NCBI RefSeq assembly: GCF_008327685.1
Contig: NZ_BDDE01000021.1
Location: forward strand, 1-64,000
Origin: Actinomadura sp. K4S16
GTDB taxonomy: Bacteria; Actinomycetota; Actinomycetes; Streptosporangiales; Streptosporangiaceae
Length of the DNA: 64,000 nucleotides
Reading direction: 5' to 3'
Under the pieces are notes generated by a model. It saw only the letters and a program-made list of their open reading frames with translations, did not search any database and was not told where the DNA came from. A program made the translations under genes and the position numbers. This document shows positions 18,278-26,610 of this stretch, one piece after another; position 1 is the stretch's first letter; every line of letters starts with the position of its first letter.

Positions 18278-18675
18278 CAGGGCCGGATGCCGAGTCGCCG
18301 CGCGGCACGGCTGCGTTGCCGCTGTGTCCGCATCCGGCGCAGGCGCTTGACGAGCATCGGGTCGCACTCGAGCGCCTCGGGCCGGTCGATCAGGATGTTC
18401 AGGAGCTGGTAGTACCGCGTCGCCGACATGTCGAACGTCTCGCGGATGGCCTGCTCCTTGGCGCCGGCGTACTTCCACCACTGCCGCTCGAACGCGAGGA
18501 TGCGGCGGTCGCGCTCGGACAGCCCGTCGGCGCGGAACGCGGCGTCGTCCGCCCCGTCCTCGCCCTCGGCGGCGCCTGGTTCGGTCAGAGGTCGCGGGGG
18601 TTGACCATCGTCCATGGTTCTGTCCTGCGGGGGGACGTCACCGCGGGGGTCACCGGGGGCGTTCGCCGCTCGCAT
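18277..18675 (-). CDS. DUF3263 family protein
   Basis: A 132-residue actinobacterial protein. The conserved block is seen at about residues 55-115: ILAFERQWWKYAGAKEQAIR, then FDMSATRYYQLLNILIDRPE and CDPMLVKRLRRMR. The core looks like a small helix-turn-helix, so DNA binding is a reasonable guess, but no function is established. A strong site, GAGGGG, lies 5 nt before the ATG at 18675; a second possible start at 18615 also has AGGA upstream. It is cotranscribed with otsB. Confidence 0.88.
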   Translation of the reverse strand: MRAANAPGDPRGDVPPQDRTMDDGQPPRPLTEPGAAEGEDGADDAAFRADGLSERDRRILAFERQWWKYAGAKEQAIRETFDMSATRYYQLLNILIDRPEALECDPMLVKRLRRMRTQRQRSRAARRLGIRP

Positions 18676-18875
18676 CAGGTCCCCTCTGTGGTTACTGATC
18701 CCGGGTCGTCCGGGTTCGGGCGGGAGCCATGCTACGCGTCCGAGCCGACAAGTTCCGGCGGATCCCGGGGAACGGACGCCGGTGCTTCAGTGCATCACAT
18801 CCCCGTTCACCTGGGGCTCTTTCGCTCCGTGTGTCCCAGTGGCAACGCCGCCCCGGCGCGCCGCCAAAAATATGT

Positions 18876-18894
18876 ACTCTACATCCGTTAGAGT
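18876..18894 (+). promoter_or_regulatory. Candidate operator of the MarR-family gene
   Basis: ACTCTA (18876-18881) N7 TAGAGT (18889-18894), a perfect inverted repeat 55 nt before the start of the MarR gene. Size and placement suit a MarR dimer controlling its own promoter. Confidence 0.5.
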
Positions 18895-18949
18895 GGGTGA
18901 TCAGCAGCGTCCGGCGCCTGAGACGGCGACCACGGAACGGAGACCTTGC

Positions 18950-19564
18950 ATGGCGACGGAGACCTCCGCCACGGGACGGACCGCCGAGCGGGCCGCGCCC
19001 CGGGACGGGAGCCTTCCCGAACCCCCCGCCGACGGCGTGCTCACCGATATCGCGACCGCGCTGTTCCATCTGCGCCGCGTCTGGGCCAAGCCCGACCTCG
19101 TGAAGCGCATCCGCGCCCAGACGTCCGCCGCGACGGACGGGCGCCCGCTGCAACTGTCGAACCTGATGGTGGTGAACGCGGTCGCCGCGCTCACCGACTG
19201 CGGGCCTTCGGACGAACCGTCCTGCGAACCCACGGTCGGCGCGGTCGCGGAACGCCTTGAGATCGACCCCTCCACGGCCAGCCGCCTCGTCGGGCACGCC
19301 ATCGACGCCGGCCTGGTGTCACGGCGCCCCTCCCCCGTGGACGCGCGCCGCGCCAACCTCGGGCTGACCGAGGCCGGCCGGCGCGTGAAGCAGGTCTCCG
19401 ACCGGTTCCGCCGCGCCTACCTCGACGAGCTGATGTCCGGCTGGTCGGAGCGGGAGCGCACCGAGTTCGCCCGCCTCCTCACCCGCTTCGCCGACGCCGC
19501 CGTCCAGGCCCCGATGTACCCGGACGGAATCGGCCGCATCTTCGAAGAGGCCGCAGCCGACTAG
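18950..19564 (+). CDS. MarR-family transcriptional regulator
   Basis: A 204-residue winged-helix regulator. Residues 1-30 are a disordered tail; the DNA-binding part covers about 85-145 (VGAVAERLEIDPSTASRLVG then DAGLVSRRPSPVDARRANLG), flanked by dimer helices. GGAG lies 8 nt before the ATG. An inverted repeat sits upstream. It converges with a TetR gene so tightly that both stop codons share the tetranucleotide CTAG at 19561-19564. Ligand and targets unknown. Confidence 0.9.
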   Translation: MATETSATGRTAERAAPRDGSLPEPPADGVLTDIATALFHLRRVWAKPDLVKRIRAQTSAATDGRPLQLSNLMVVNAVAALTDCGPSDEPSCEPTVGAVAERLEIDPSTASRLVGHAIDAGLVSRRPSPVDARRANLGLTEAGRRVKQVSDRFRRAYLDELMSGWSERERTEFARLLTRFADAAVQAPMYPDGIGRIFEEAAAD

Positions 19565-20199
19565 GGTTGCTGCGGCGGCATCACGGTGTGCGCCCTCCCG
19601 TCCGGACGGGCTATGACGTGGCGGGCGAGCCCGTGCAGGTGCTCGCGGAACCTTTGCAGCGTGGCCGGATCAGTGGGTTCCCGACGCCGCCCATCGGTGT
19701 CCACGAGGCCGCGCTGGGAGAAGGCGAGAACGGTCCAACTGAACGTCCGCATGACCATCCCGACGTCCAGGTCGTCGGCGAGAGTGCCCCTCACCAATTC
19801 GACCAGCCGGCCGAATGAGGGCCCGCCGAAGAGGGGCTCCAGTTCTGAGATGTCGCTGGCGTCGGAAAGCCAGCGCTGCATCCAGAAGGCCCCGAGCTCC
19901 GGGGTCTCCATGGCAAGGTCAAGGTACGTGTCGAGCAGCCGGGTGAAACCGTCGAGATCCGGCGTGTAGACGGCCTCAACCGCTTGCACCCAGTCGATGC
20001 GCCGCTGCAGAGCGCGCTTGAATACGGTCAGGTAAAGGGCGTGTTTGCCACCGTAGCGCTCGACCACCGTCTCCACACCGACACCCGCGGCATCGGCGAT
20101 CATCCTGTTGGTGACGCCGTCGTACCCAAGTTCACTGAGCAGCCTCACGGCCACAGTGAACACCCGGTCATCCTTCGCCTTGCCGTCGGGATGGGGCAC
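19561..20199 (-). CDS. TetR-family transcriptional regulator
   Basis: A 212-residue repressor. The N-terminal helix-turn-helix is clear (AVRLLSELGYDGVTNRMIAD, then AAGVGVETVVERYGGKHALY) over residues 12-58, followed by a helical ligand domain containing FWMQRWLSDAS. Two GTG starts are possible (20199 and 20208); 20199 leaves AGGA 10 nt upstream. The frame stays open for 600 nt further, but that part has no family match. No target is apparent nearby. Confidence 0.9.
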   Translation of the reverse strand: MPHPDGKAKDDRVFTVAVRLLSELGYDGVTNRMIADAAGVGVETVVERYGGKHALYLTVFKRALQRRIDWVQAVEAVYTPDLDGFTRLLDTYLDLAMETPELGAFWMQRWLSDASDISELEPLFGGPSFGRLVELVRGTLADDLDVGMVMRTFSWTVLAFSQRGLVDTDGRRREPTDPATLQRFREHLHGLARHVIARPDGRAHTVMPPQQP

Positions 20200-20401
20200 A
20201 TCACTCACTTCCTGTCTCGATCCACGTCCCTCCAGGCTAGGTGGGTGCCGCGACGCCGGACCCAAGGCCGTACAGTCAGGGGCTGCGAATTCCGCCAAGG
20301 CAGCCAAGCCATTCGTTGACGATGCCGCGCTGTGACCTTGGCCTCCACGGCGTCGGACAACGGCCGCATACAGCGAGGGAGTTGAAGCGGCGATCGTTCT
20401 G

Positions 20402-20438
20402 ACGGGGCCAGTGTGGGGTGGGCCCACACTGGCCCCGT
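20402..20438 (-). terminator. Strong hairpin terminator after the SHOCT gene
   Basis: Perfect 16-bp stem: ACGGGGCCAGTGTGGG (20402-20417) pairs with CCCACACTGGCCCCGT (20423-20438), loop 5 nt. It begins 6 nt past the stop of the minus-strand SHOCT gene. Confidence 0.85.
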
Positions 20439-20444
20439 TCGCGG

Positions 20445-20741
20445 TCAGTCGCTGTTGCGGAGGGCTGACATGCGGGTGAGGTACTCGTCCTCGTCGATCT
20501 CGCCTCGGGCGAAGCGCTCGGCGAGCACCGACCGCGCCTTGGTCATCGGGTCGGCCGCCGCCTTGGCCGCCGCGGCGCCGTCGCGCACCCGCCGGCGGAT
20601 GAAGTAGAAGGCGGTGCCCAGGACCGCCAGCCAGAACAGGCCGAACATGACCGGGAAGACCGGCCAGAAGGCGGGGGCGTCCCCGTCGTTCCAGCCGCCC
20701 GGGTGCATCGCGGCCGCCTGTGTCACCAACGTCGTCACCAT
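20445..20741 (-). CDS. SHOCT-domain membrane protein
   Basis: A 98-residue protein with one membrane helix (residues 25-48, PVFPVMFGLFWLAVLGTAFY) followed by a basic turn (FIRRRVRD) and a C-terminal SHOCT motif, VLAERFARGEIDEDEYLTRM. SHOCT is a short helical oligomerisation motif found at the ends of many membrane proteins. No partner is encoded alongside, and a strong terminator follows. Confidence 0.88.
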   Translation of the reverse strand: MVTTLVTQAAAMHPGGWNDGDAPAFWPVFPVMFGLFWLAVLGTAFYFIRRRVRDGAAAAKAAADPMTKARSVLAERFARGEIDEDEYLTRMSALRNSD

Positions 20742-20850
20742 CGTTCATCGACCCTTCCTGTGTTCGGATAAGTCGATGCTCGGCGACGGGTACGGGGGCC
20801 CGCATCGCCTGGCCGGAGGCACTCGCGCTACGCCCGCCGGAGTACCGCGC

Positions 20851-23112
20851 TCACCACCAGGGCGGCCGGTAGTCCTCGTCGTCGGCGGGGCGCGGCGGCT
20901 TCGAGTGCCGCCCGCGCGGCTCGTCATCGGCCGTGCCCAGCGGCGGGACAGGCCCTTCCGGCGGTTCGGCATCGCCCGGACCGGGCAGCGGGACGTCGGG
21001 GAACCCGCCCAGGGGCCCCTCGTCCTCGGGAGGTACGTGCGGGGGCGGCGGCTCGTTCGGGGGTTCCGGGGATACCGCGGCGAGCGGAGCCGTCGTCCCG
21101 GTCTCGGGGAGGTCCGGCGTGTCGAGCGCGCCCCGGCGGAAAGCCTCCCACTCGTCGTCGTCGAGGACGGACGGCTCCTCGCGCGCCGAGCCGTTGAGCC
21201 CGCCGCCGTTGTGCCCGTTCCCGTTGAGAGGGTCGTGCCCGTTCAGGGGGTCATGCCCGTTCAGAGGGTCATGCCCGTTGAGGGGGTCGTGCCCGTTGCG
21301 CGTGCCGTGCCCGCCCGCGGCGAACTCGCCGGGGACGAACGGGCGCAGCTCGCCCGGCATGACCGGGGGCTGCTTCGGCTCGATCGGCGGCGGGAGCTTC
21401 CCGTCCCAGCCGGACGATGGCGCGGGCTCGGCGAAACCGGCGTCCGGAGGAGCGAAACCGCCCTCCGGCGCAGCGAACCCTGCCTCCGGCGCAGCGAACC
21501 CTGCGTCCGGCGGAGCAAAACCCGCGGGGCCGGGGTCCGGCGGCGGGACGTCCCAGATCGGGGCGTCCAGCGGCACGGCCTCCTGCGGCAATGCCTCATG
21601 CGGCGGGGCCTCCTCCGTGAAGGCGGGCGCCTGGTAGACCTCGTTGCTCTGGAAGAGCGGCGAGCTGACCGGCGCGACCGCGGGCGCCTCGTACGCACCG
21701 GCGGGCACGGCCGGGGCGCCGGCGGCCACGGGTTCGCGCGGCGCGGACGGGGCGGACGGCAGGCCGTAGTCGGCGACGGCGTCGGCGTCCCCGTCGTCGT
21801 CCTCCGGGCGCCGCCGCTGCCGCCAGCCGAGCACGAGCCCGAGGACGACCAGCACCCCGCCGCCGCCGAGGACGAGCGGGAACAGGAAGCCGGAGTCGCG
21901 GCCGACCGGCTGCGCGGCGGGCTGCGGCGTCGGGGCCGGGGGCGGCGGCGTCTCCACCGGTCCGCTGGAGGTCTTGTTGATCTGGTTGGCGGCGACGAGG
22001 GTCCGCACCGCGTCGACCGTCCCGCGGCATTCGGGCGAGCCGGTGGGATGGCCGGGCCGGGCCGGCGAGCCCTGGAGGAGCGCCCGCCTGACCTCCTCGG
22101 GGCTGAGTCTCGGGTAGCGGGAGCGGACGAGCGCGGCGACCCCGGCGACCATCGCGGACGAGGCGCTGGTGCCCGTCCCGACGACGTAGCCGTTGCTGGC
22201 GTCCGCGCTGACGATCTCGACGCCGGGCGCGCAGACGGCGGCGCCAGAGCGCCGGTTGCTGTCCTTCCAGAGGCGCAGCCGGCGGTCGAGCGCGCCGACG
22301 GCGATCACACCCGGGTAGGCGGCGGGGAAGTTCTTGCGGTTCGCGCCGGAGCCGTCGTTGCCCGCCGAGGCGATGAGCACGACGCCCTTGGAGAGCGCGT
22401 ACCGGATCGCCTTCTCCTGCGAGGGCGTGCCGTCGTAGGCCTGGCGGCCGCCGCCGAGCGACATGTTGATGATGCCGGCGCCGTGGTCGACGGCGTACCG
22501 GATGCCCTGGGCCACGGCGTCGCGGTCGCCGCCGGCGCCCGGCTGCTGCCCGCTGTCGCGGCGCAGCGGGTCGTCGTTCTCCAGCGTGACGCGGATGGAC
22601 AGGACGTTGCTGAGCGGCGCGACGCCCATCATGCCCTGCGACAGCCCGGGGCCGTGGCCGTGGCCGGCGATGATGCTGGCCATGGACGTCCCGTGCAGCC
22701 CCCAGTAGCGGCTGCCGGGGCGGCGCACGCCGCCGGTGAGGTCGGGGCCGGTGACGACGCGCCCGGTGAGGTCGGGGTGGCGCCTGTCGACGCCGGTGTC
22801 GAGGACGGCGACCGTGACGCCGCGTCCCCTGGAGTACCGCCACGCCTTCTGCGCGCGCAGGACGTCGAGGTGCCACTCGCGGGAGCGGATCTGGTCGGTC
22901 GGCGCGTTCAGCAGCCGCCCGGCGACGGCGCCCGCGGAAGCCCCGCGCACCGTCTGCCCGCTGGCCGGGCTGCCGGAGACCATCGCCGCGGGCACGGCCA
23001 CGGCCGCGCCGAGCGTGAGGACGGTGAGGACCGCGGTCGTCCGGGCGCCGAGCCGGAGCAGCGGCTCGGCCGGTCGGGCATGCGCCGGACGACGCCGACC
23101 GGCTTCGGACAC
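20851..23112 (-). CDS. Mycosin-like S8 subtilisin-family serine protease
   Basis: A 753-residue exported protease. A signal/anchor helix lies at about 25-45. The catalytic triad is visible: Asp in LDTGVDRRHPD, His in HGTSMASIIAGHG, Ser in GTSASSAMVAGVAAL. A Pro-rich linker and a second helix (FLFPLVLGGGGVLVVLGLVL) then give a mycosin-like topology with the protease outside. Unlike normal mycosins of 400-450 residues, it adds a cytosolic Pro/Gly/Glu-rich tail of about 330 residues with four tandem NGHDPL units. GGAGGGAGGGG precedes the GTG start. No other type VII secretion gene lies in the window. Confidence 0.9.
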   Translation of the reverse strand: MSEAGRRRPAHARPAEPLLRLGARTTAVLTVLTLGAAVAVPAAMVSGSPASGQTVRGASAGAVAGRLLNAPTDQIRSREWHLDVLRAQKAWRYSRGRGVTVAVLDTGVDRRHPDLTGRVVTGPDLTGGVRRPGSRYWGLHGTSMASIIAGHGHGPGLSQGMMGVAPLSNVLSIRVTLENDDPLRRDSGQQPGAGGDRDAVAQGIRYAVDHGAGIINMSLGGGRQAYDGTPSQEKAIRYALSKGVVLIASAGNDGSGANRKNFPAAYPGVIAVGALDRRLRLWKDSNRRSGAAVCAPGVEIVSADASNGYVVGTGTSASSAMVAGVAALVRSRYPRLSPEEVRRALLQGSPARPGHPTGSPECRGTVDAVRTLVAANQINKTSSGPVETPPPPAPTPQPAAQPVGRDSGFLFPLVLGGGGVLVVLGLVLGWRQRRRPEDDDGDADAVADYGLPSAPSAPREPVAAGAPAVPAGAYEAPAVAPVSSPLFQSNEVYQAPAFTEEAPPHEALPQEAVPLDAPIWDVPPPDPGPAGFAPPDAGFAAPEAGFAAPEGGFAPPDAGFAEPAPSSGWDGKLPPPIEPKQPPVMPGELRPFVPGEFAAGGHGTRNGHDPLNGHDPLNGHDPLNGHDPLNGNGHNGGGLNGSAREEPSVLDDDEWEAFRRGALDTPDLPETGTTAPLAAVSPEPPNEPPPPHVPPEDEGPLGGFPDVPLPGPGDAEPPEGPVPPLGTADDEPRGRHSKPPRPADDEDYRPPWW

Positions 23113-23302
23113 GCCGCCCCTCCCTCCGGCAGACCGCCGCGCTCCACGGCGGGTGACATTCTGCCACGCGAACCGCCCCTGGCCCGGGCACTCGGCACAT
23201 TAGGGCACGGTCCTGGACAGCGCGGATCTTCCCGGATCAGTCTTCCGTACCCACGGGTAATCAAACCGGGCAGGGCATGCTAACCCGGACGGACCGCCCA
23301 GG

Positions 23303-24967
23303 TCACTGTGATCCCGCACCCGTCAGCGCCCGCACCGAGAGGGCGTCGTAGCGCTCCCGGTCGGCCTTCTCGCGTCCCGCGAAGGTGCCGGCGACCGCGC
23401 AGGCGAAGCCGATCGGGATGGAGACGAGGCCCGGGTTCTCCAGCGGGAACAGGTGGAAGTCGACGCCCGCGGGGAACAGCGACAGGCTCTGCCCCGTCAC
23501 GGGGTCGATCTTGCCGGACACGACGGGCGAGAAGAAGACCAGCACCAGCGACGCCACCAGCCCGCCGTAGATGCCCGCGACGACCCCGGCGGAGTTGAAC
23601 CGGCGCCAGAACAGCGACAGCACGATCACCGGGACGTTCGCCGAGGCCGCCATCGCGAACGCCAGCGCCACCAGGAACGCCACGTTGAGGTCGCGGGCGA
23701 CCACCGCCAGGACGATCGCCAGCGAGCCGACGAGGAACGAGGCGAACCGCGCGACCGCCACCTCCTGCGACTCGCGCGGGCGGCCGAGCATCAGCACCTG
23801 TCCGAAGTAGTCGTGCGCCAGCGACGTCGACGACGCCAGCACGAGCCCGGACACCACCGCGAGGATCGTCGCGAACGCCACCGCCCCGATGAACGCCAGC
23901 AGGACGTCCCCGCCGGCCCGTCCGCCGACGTGCTCCCCGACGGCCCGCGCGAGCTGCGGCACCGCGGTGTTGCCGGACGGGTCCTGCGCGACGATCGCGG
24001 ACCGTCCCACCAGGGCCGCCGCACCGAAGCCGAGCGCGAGCGTCATCAGGTAGAAGACGCCGACGAGGCCGATCGCCCACGACACCGACGTGCGCGCGGC
24101 GCGCCCGTCCGGGACGGCGAAGAAGCGCGCGACGACGTGGGGCAGCCCCACCGTGCCGAGCACGAGGGCGAGCGCGAGGCTGATGAAGTCGAGCTTGTTG
24201 ACCACGGTGCGGTAGGCGTCGCCCGGGACGTCCCGCCCGTACTGGAGCCCGGGGCGCAGGAACGCCTCGCCCTTCCCGCTCGCGTCGGCGGCCGACCCGA
24301 GCATCGCCCCCGGGTCGAACCCGAACCTGCCGAGCACCAGCCCCGCCAGCACCGCCGCCCCCGCCATCAGCAGCCCGGTCTTGATGATCTGCACCCAGGT
24401 GGTGGCCTTCATCCCGCCGAACGCCACGTAGAGGATCATCAGCGCGCCCACCACCACGATCGTGACGGTCTTGGCGGTGCCCGCGTCCATCCCGAGGAAC
24501 CGCTCGCCGCGGTGGATGCCGAGCAGCAGCGACACCAGGGCACCGGCCCCGACCATCTGCGCGAGCAGGTAGAACACCGACACGGTCACGGTGGAGACGG
24601 CCGCGGCCCGCCGCACCGGCGCCTGCCGCCGCACCCGGCGCACCAGCACGTCCCCCATCGTGAACCGGCCCGCGTTGCGGACCAGTTCGACCAGCAGCAG
24701 CGCGAGCAGCCACGCCACCAGGAACCCGATCGAGTACAGGAACCCGTCGTACCCGTTCAGCGCGATGATCCCGGCGATGCCGAGGAAGGACGCGGCCGAC
24801 ATGTAGTCGCCGGCGAGCGCGACCCCGTTCTGCGGGCCGGTGAACGTCCGGCCGCCCGCGTAGAAGTCGTCGGCGCCGCGCGTGGTCGCCCGCGCCCACA
24901 CCGTGATCCCCAGCGTGATCAGGACGAACGCCAGGAACAGGCCGAAGGTCAGGGTCCGCCCGGTCAC
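23303..24967 (-). CDS. actP: Sodium/solute symporter (ActP-like cation acetate symporter)
   Basis: A 554-residue transporter of the SSS family with about 13 membrane helices. Typical signatures are DDFYAGGRTFTGPQNGVALA at the start, GDYMSAASFLGIAGIIAL, and the C-terminal region with WRRFNSAGVVAGIYGGL. Family members bring in acetate or similar short-chain acids with sodium. The GTG start overlaps the DUF485 stop by 4 nt (GTGA), the standard partner arrangement, so the two are translationally coupled. Exact substrate is not certain. Confidence 0.92.
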   Translation of the reverse strand: MTGRTLTFGLFLAFVLITLGITVWARATTRGADDFYAGGRTFTGPQNGVALAGDYMSAASFLGIAGIIALNGYDGFLYSIGFLVAWLLALLLVELVRNAGRFTMGDVLVRRVRRQAPVRRAAAVSTVTVSVFYLLAQMVGAGALVSLLLGIHRGERFLGMDAGTAKTVTIVVVGALMILYVAFGGMKATTWVQIIKTGLLMAGAAVLAGLVLGRFGFDPGAMLGSAADASGKGEAFLRPGLQYGRDVPGDAYRTVVNKLDFISLALALVLGTVGLPHVVARFFAVPDGRAARTSVSWAIGLVGVFYLMTLALGFGAAALVGRSAIVAQDPSGNTAVPQLARAVGEHVGGRAGGDVLLAFIGAVAFATILAVVSGLVLASSTSLAHDYFGQVLMLGRPRESQEVAVARFASFLVGSLAIVLAVVARDLNVAFLVALAFAMAASANVPVIVLSLFWRRFNSAGVVAGIYGGLVASLVLVFFSPVVSGKIDPVTGQSLSLFPAGVDFHLFPLENPGLVSIPIGFACAVAGTFAGREKADRERYDALSVRALTGAGSQ

Positions 24968-25251
24968 CGCAGCTCACCGGCCAGCGGGTCGAGCCGGCGG
25001 CGCGCGTACGCCAGGTAGCCCCAGGTCAATGCGAACGTCGAGACGAACTGCAGCAGCCCCAGCAGCAGCGCGACGTTGATGTGCCCGGCGACCGTCCGCG
25101 CCATGAAGCCGCGCGCGAACGCGGCCAGCCCGACGAAGACGAGATACCACCCGAGGAACCCGGCCGTGACCACCACCGCCGCCCGCCGGAAACGCCTGCG
25201 CAGAAGCAGGAACCTGTCGTACCCCGCGACGGACGCGACTCTCCCCGCCAT
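24964..25251 (-). CDS. DUF485 family membrane protein
   Basis: A 95-residue protein with two membrane helices (about 25-45, VVVTAGFLGWYLVFVGLAAF, and 58-80, NVALLLGLLQFVSTFALTWG). DUF485 proteins (YjcH type) are encoded with ActP-type symporters and are thought to help them assemble or work. GGGGAG lies 6 nt before the ATG. Confidence 0.9.
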   Translation of the reverse strand: MAGRVASVAGYDRFLLLRRRFRRAAVVVTAGFLGWYLVFVGLAAFARGFMARTVAGHINVALLLGLLQFVSTFALTWGYLAYARRRLDPLAGELR

Positions 25252-25437
25252 ACGGTCTCCCCCTGACCTTCTGTTACTCTCCGCATCCTTTCAATCGCCC
25301 TATGAGATCAAAGTTTCGCCTGCCGCAAGCGGCGTTTGACGAGATCCGCATGGCCGCGGCCGGAGACGGCCAGAAGGCCGCCGCGGGGAGGCGGCGGCCG
25401 CGACGGCCCAGGTCAGGCGGAGGAGACGGGGACGGCG

Positions 25438-25728
25438 TCAGCGTTCGTAGCGCCGATGGCCGCGATCATGCCTGCGCCGGAAAGCCGCGACGATCACCAC
25501 GCCGATCACCGCCAGGCCGATCTGGAAGACCAGTTCGATCCAGTCGATCCCGTTGGTCGTGGCCACACCGACCTGCTGCGCGACGGCCGTCCCGATGAGG
25601 GCGGCGACGATACCGACGATCACGGTCATGAGGACGCCGATGGGCTGGCGACCGGGCAGCAGCAGCCGGCCGAGCGCCCCGATGATCGCACCGATGACGA
25701 TCGCGGTGATGATGCCTGTGATGTTCAT
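25438..25728 (-). CDS. GlsB/YeaQ/YmgE-family stress-response membrane protein
   Basis: A 96-residue protein with three hydrophobic helices in the transglycosylase-associated family: ITAIVIGAIIGALGRLLLPG at the start, then MTVIVGIVAALIGTAVAQ and LVFQIGLAVIGVVIVAAF, ending in a basic tail. These small membrane proteins are linked to general stress in other bacteria without known activity. The ATG at 25728 fits the family start; an upstream ATG at 25746 would add six residues. Confidence 0.88.
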   Translation of the reverse strand: MNITGIITAIVIGAIIGALGRLLLPGRQPIGVLMTVIVGIVAALIGTAVAQQVGVATTNGIDWIELVFQIGLAVIGVVIVAAFRRRHDRGHRRYER

Positions 25729-25759
25729 GCCCCTGCCTGTGCCCATTCCGGGCGGGACG

Positions 25760-26425
25760 TCACCTGGCCGGGCCGTCCCCCATGGAGCGCAGGTCCTCGA
25801 AGGTCAGCGCCGGGCCGCCGAGCCCCTCCGGGCGGCCGGACTCTCCGGGGCGGCCGGCCCGCAGGCCGTCGATGATCAGGTCGAGGTGCCGGTGCGCCAG
25901 TTCCTCGGCCGTCTCCCGCGGCATCGGGCCCGGCAGCGGGCGCGACAGCCGCACGAGCAGCATCCCGATATCGCCGTGGGTGACGTCCGGACGCAGGTCG
26001 CCGTCCTTCTGGGCCGTGGCGACGAGTTCCTGCATGACGGTGACCCCGTCGTCGCGGGTGGCGACGATCTCCTCGTCGTCGAAGGGGATGTGGTCCAGCA
26101 GGACGGGGAACACGGCGCCGATGCGGATGTCCAGGACGCGGTGCATGTAGCGGACGAGGGCGGCGAAGGCGCTCGGCTCGTCGTCCCGCGCGCGCTTGAC
26201 CTCGTCCCTGGTGCGCTCTAGCGCGTCCAAGGCGACGGCCCTCGTCAGCGCCTGCCGGTCGGGGAAGCGCCGGTAGAGCGTGGCGATGCCCGTGCCCGCG
26301 CGCCGCGAGACCTCCTCCAGCGGCGCACCCGGACCCTGTTCGACGAACACCTCACGGGCGGCGGCGAGGATCCGGTCGCGGTTGTCCCGCGCGTCGGCCC
26401 GCAGCGGCCGCTGCTTCGCACCCAT
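25760..26425 (-). CDS. TetR-family transcriptional regulator
   Basis: A 221-residue repressor with a helix-turn-helix at about residues 12-58 (RDRILAAAREVFVEQGPG, then RAGTGIATLYRRFPDRQALT). It is divergent from an FAD-dependent oxidase gene. The spacer holds two classes of inverted repeat, so the protein probably represses that gene and itself. ATG 26425 is preferred over 26449 because the longer form would place an operator-like repeat inside the coding region. Confidence 0.9.
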   Translation of the reverse strand: MGAKQRPLRADARDNRDRILAAAREVFVEQGPGAPLEEVSRRAGTGIATLYRRFPDRQALTRAVALDALERTRDEVKRARDDEPSAFAALVRYMHRVLDIRIGAVFPVLLDHIPFDDEEIVATRDDGVTVMQELVATAQKDGDLRPDVTHGDIGMLLVRLSRPLPGPMPRETAEELAHRHLDLIIDGLRAGRPGESGRPEGLGGPALTFEDLRSMGDGPAR

Positions 26426-26435
26426 GGCCCCAGCG

Positions 26436-26499
26436 TAGTGGAGGTCCATCCTCCGATTCCATTTTAGTCACTATAATTGACTATCAAGAAGCGTGACTA
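26436..26499. promoter_or_regulatory. Inverted repeats in front of the tetR gene
   Basis: GGAGG (26440-26444) N5 CCTCC (26450-26454) is a perfect repeat related to the two copies at 26537-26596. Farther out, TAGTCA (26465-26470) N7 TGACTA (26478-26483) is a perfect repeat, with a third TGACTA at 26494-26499. These are likely binding sites for the adjacent TetR protein or a second regulator. Confidence 0.5.
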
Positions 26500-26536
26500 T
26501 AGCTTCGACTGCGACGGCCCCGAGATGGCACCGGAC

Positions 26537-26596
26537 TAAGTGGAGACAAAACCTCCAGTCAGTGTTACCGTGCGAGTAAGTGGAGAAAAAACCTCC
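26537..26596 (+). promoter_or_regulatory. Duplicated 20-bp operator upstream of the FAD oxidase
   Basis: TAAGTGGAGACAAAACCTCC (26537-26556) recurs with one change (C to A) at 26577-26596, start to start 40 bp. Each copy holds a GGAG...CTCC inverted repeat. The second copy ends 14 nt before the oxidase ATG, ideal for repression. Confidence 0.65.
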
Positions 26597-26610
26597 GAAA
26601 GGAAGCCGCC

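Noticed and set aside
20851..23112. Type VII secretion locus
   Set aside because: Only the mycosin-like protease is present; no EccB/C/D/E or WXG100 genes in the window.
20614..23283. 889-residue open frame on the plus strand
   Set aside because: Antisense of the mycosin-like gene with low-complexity Arg/Gly content.
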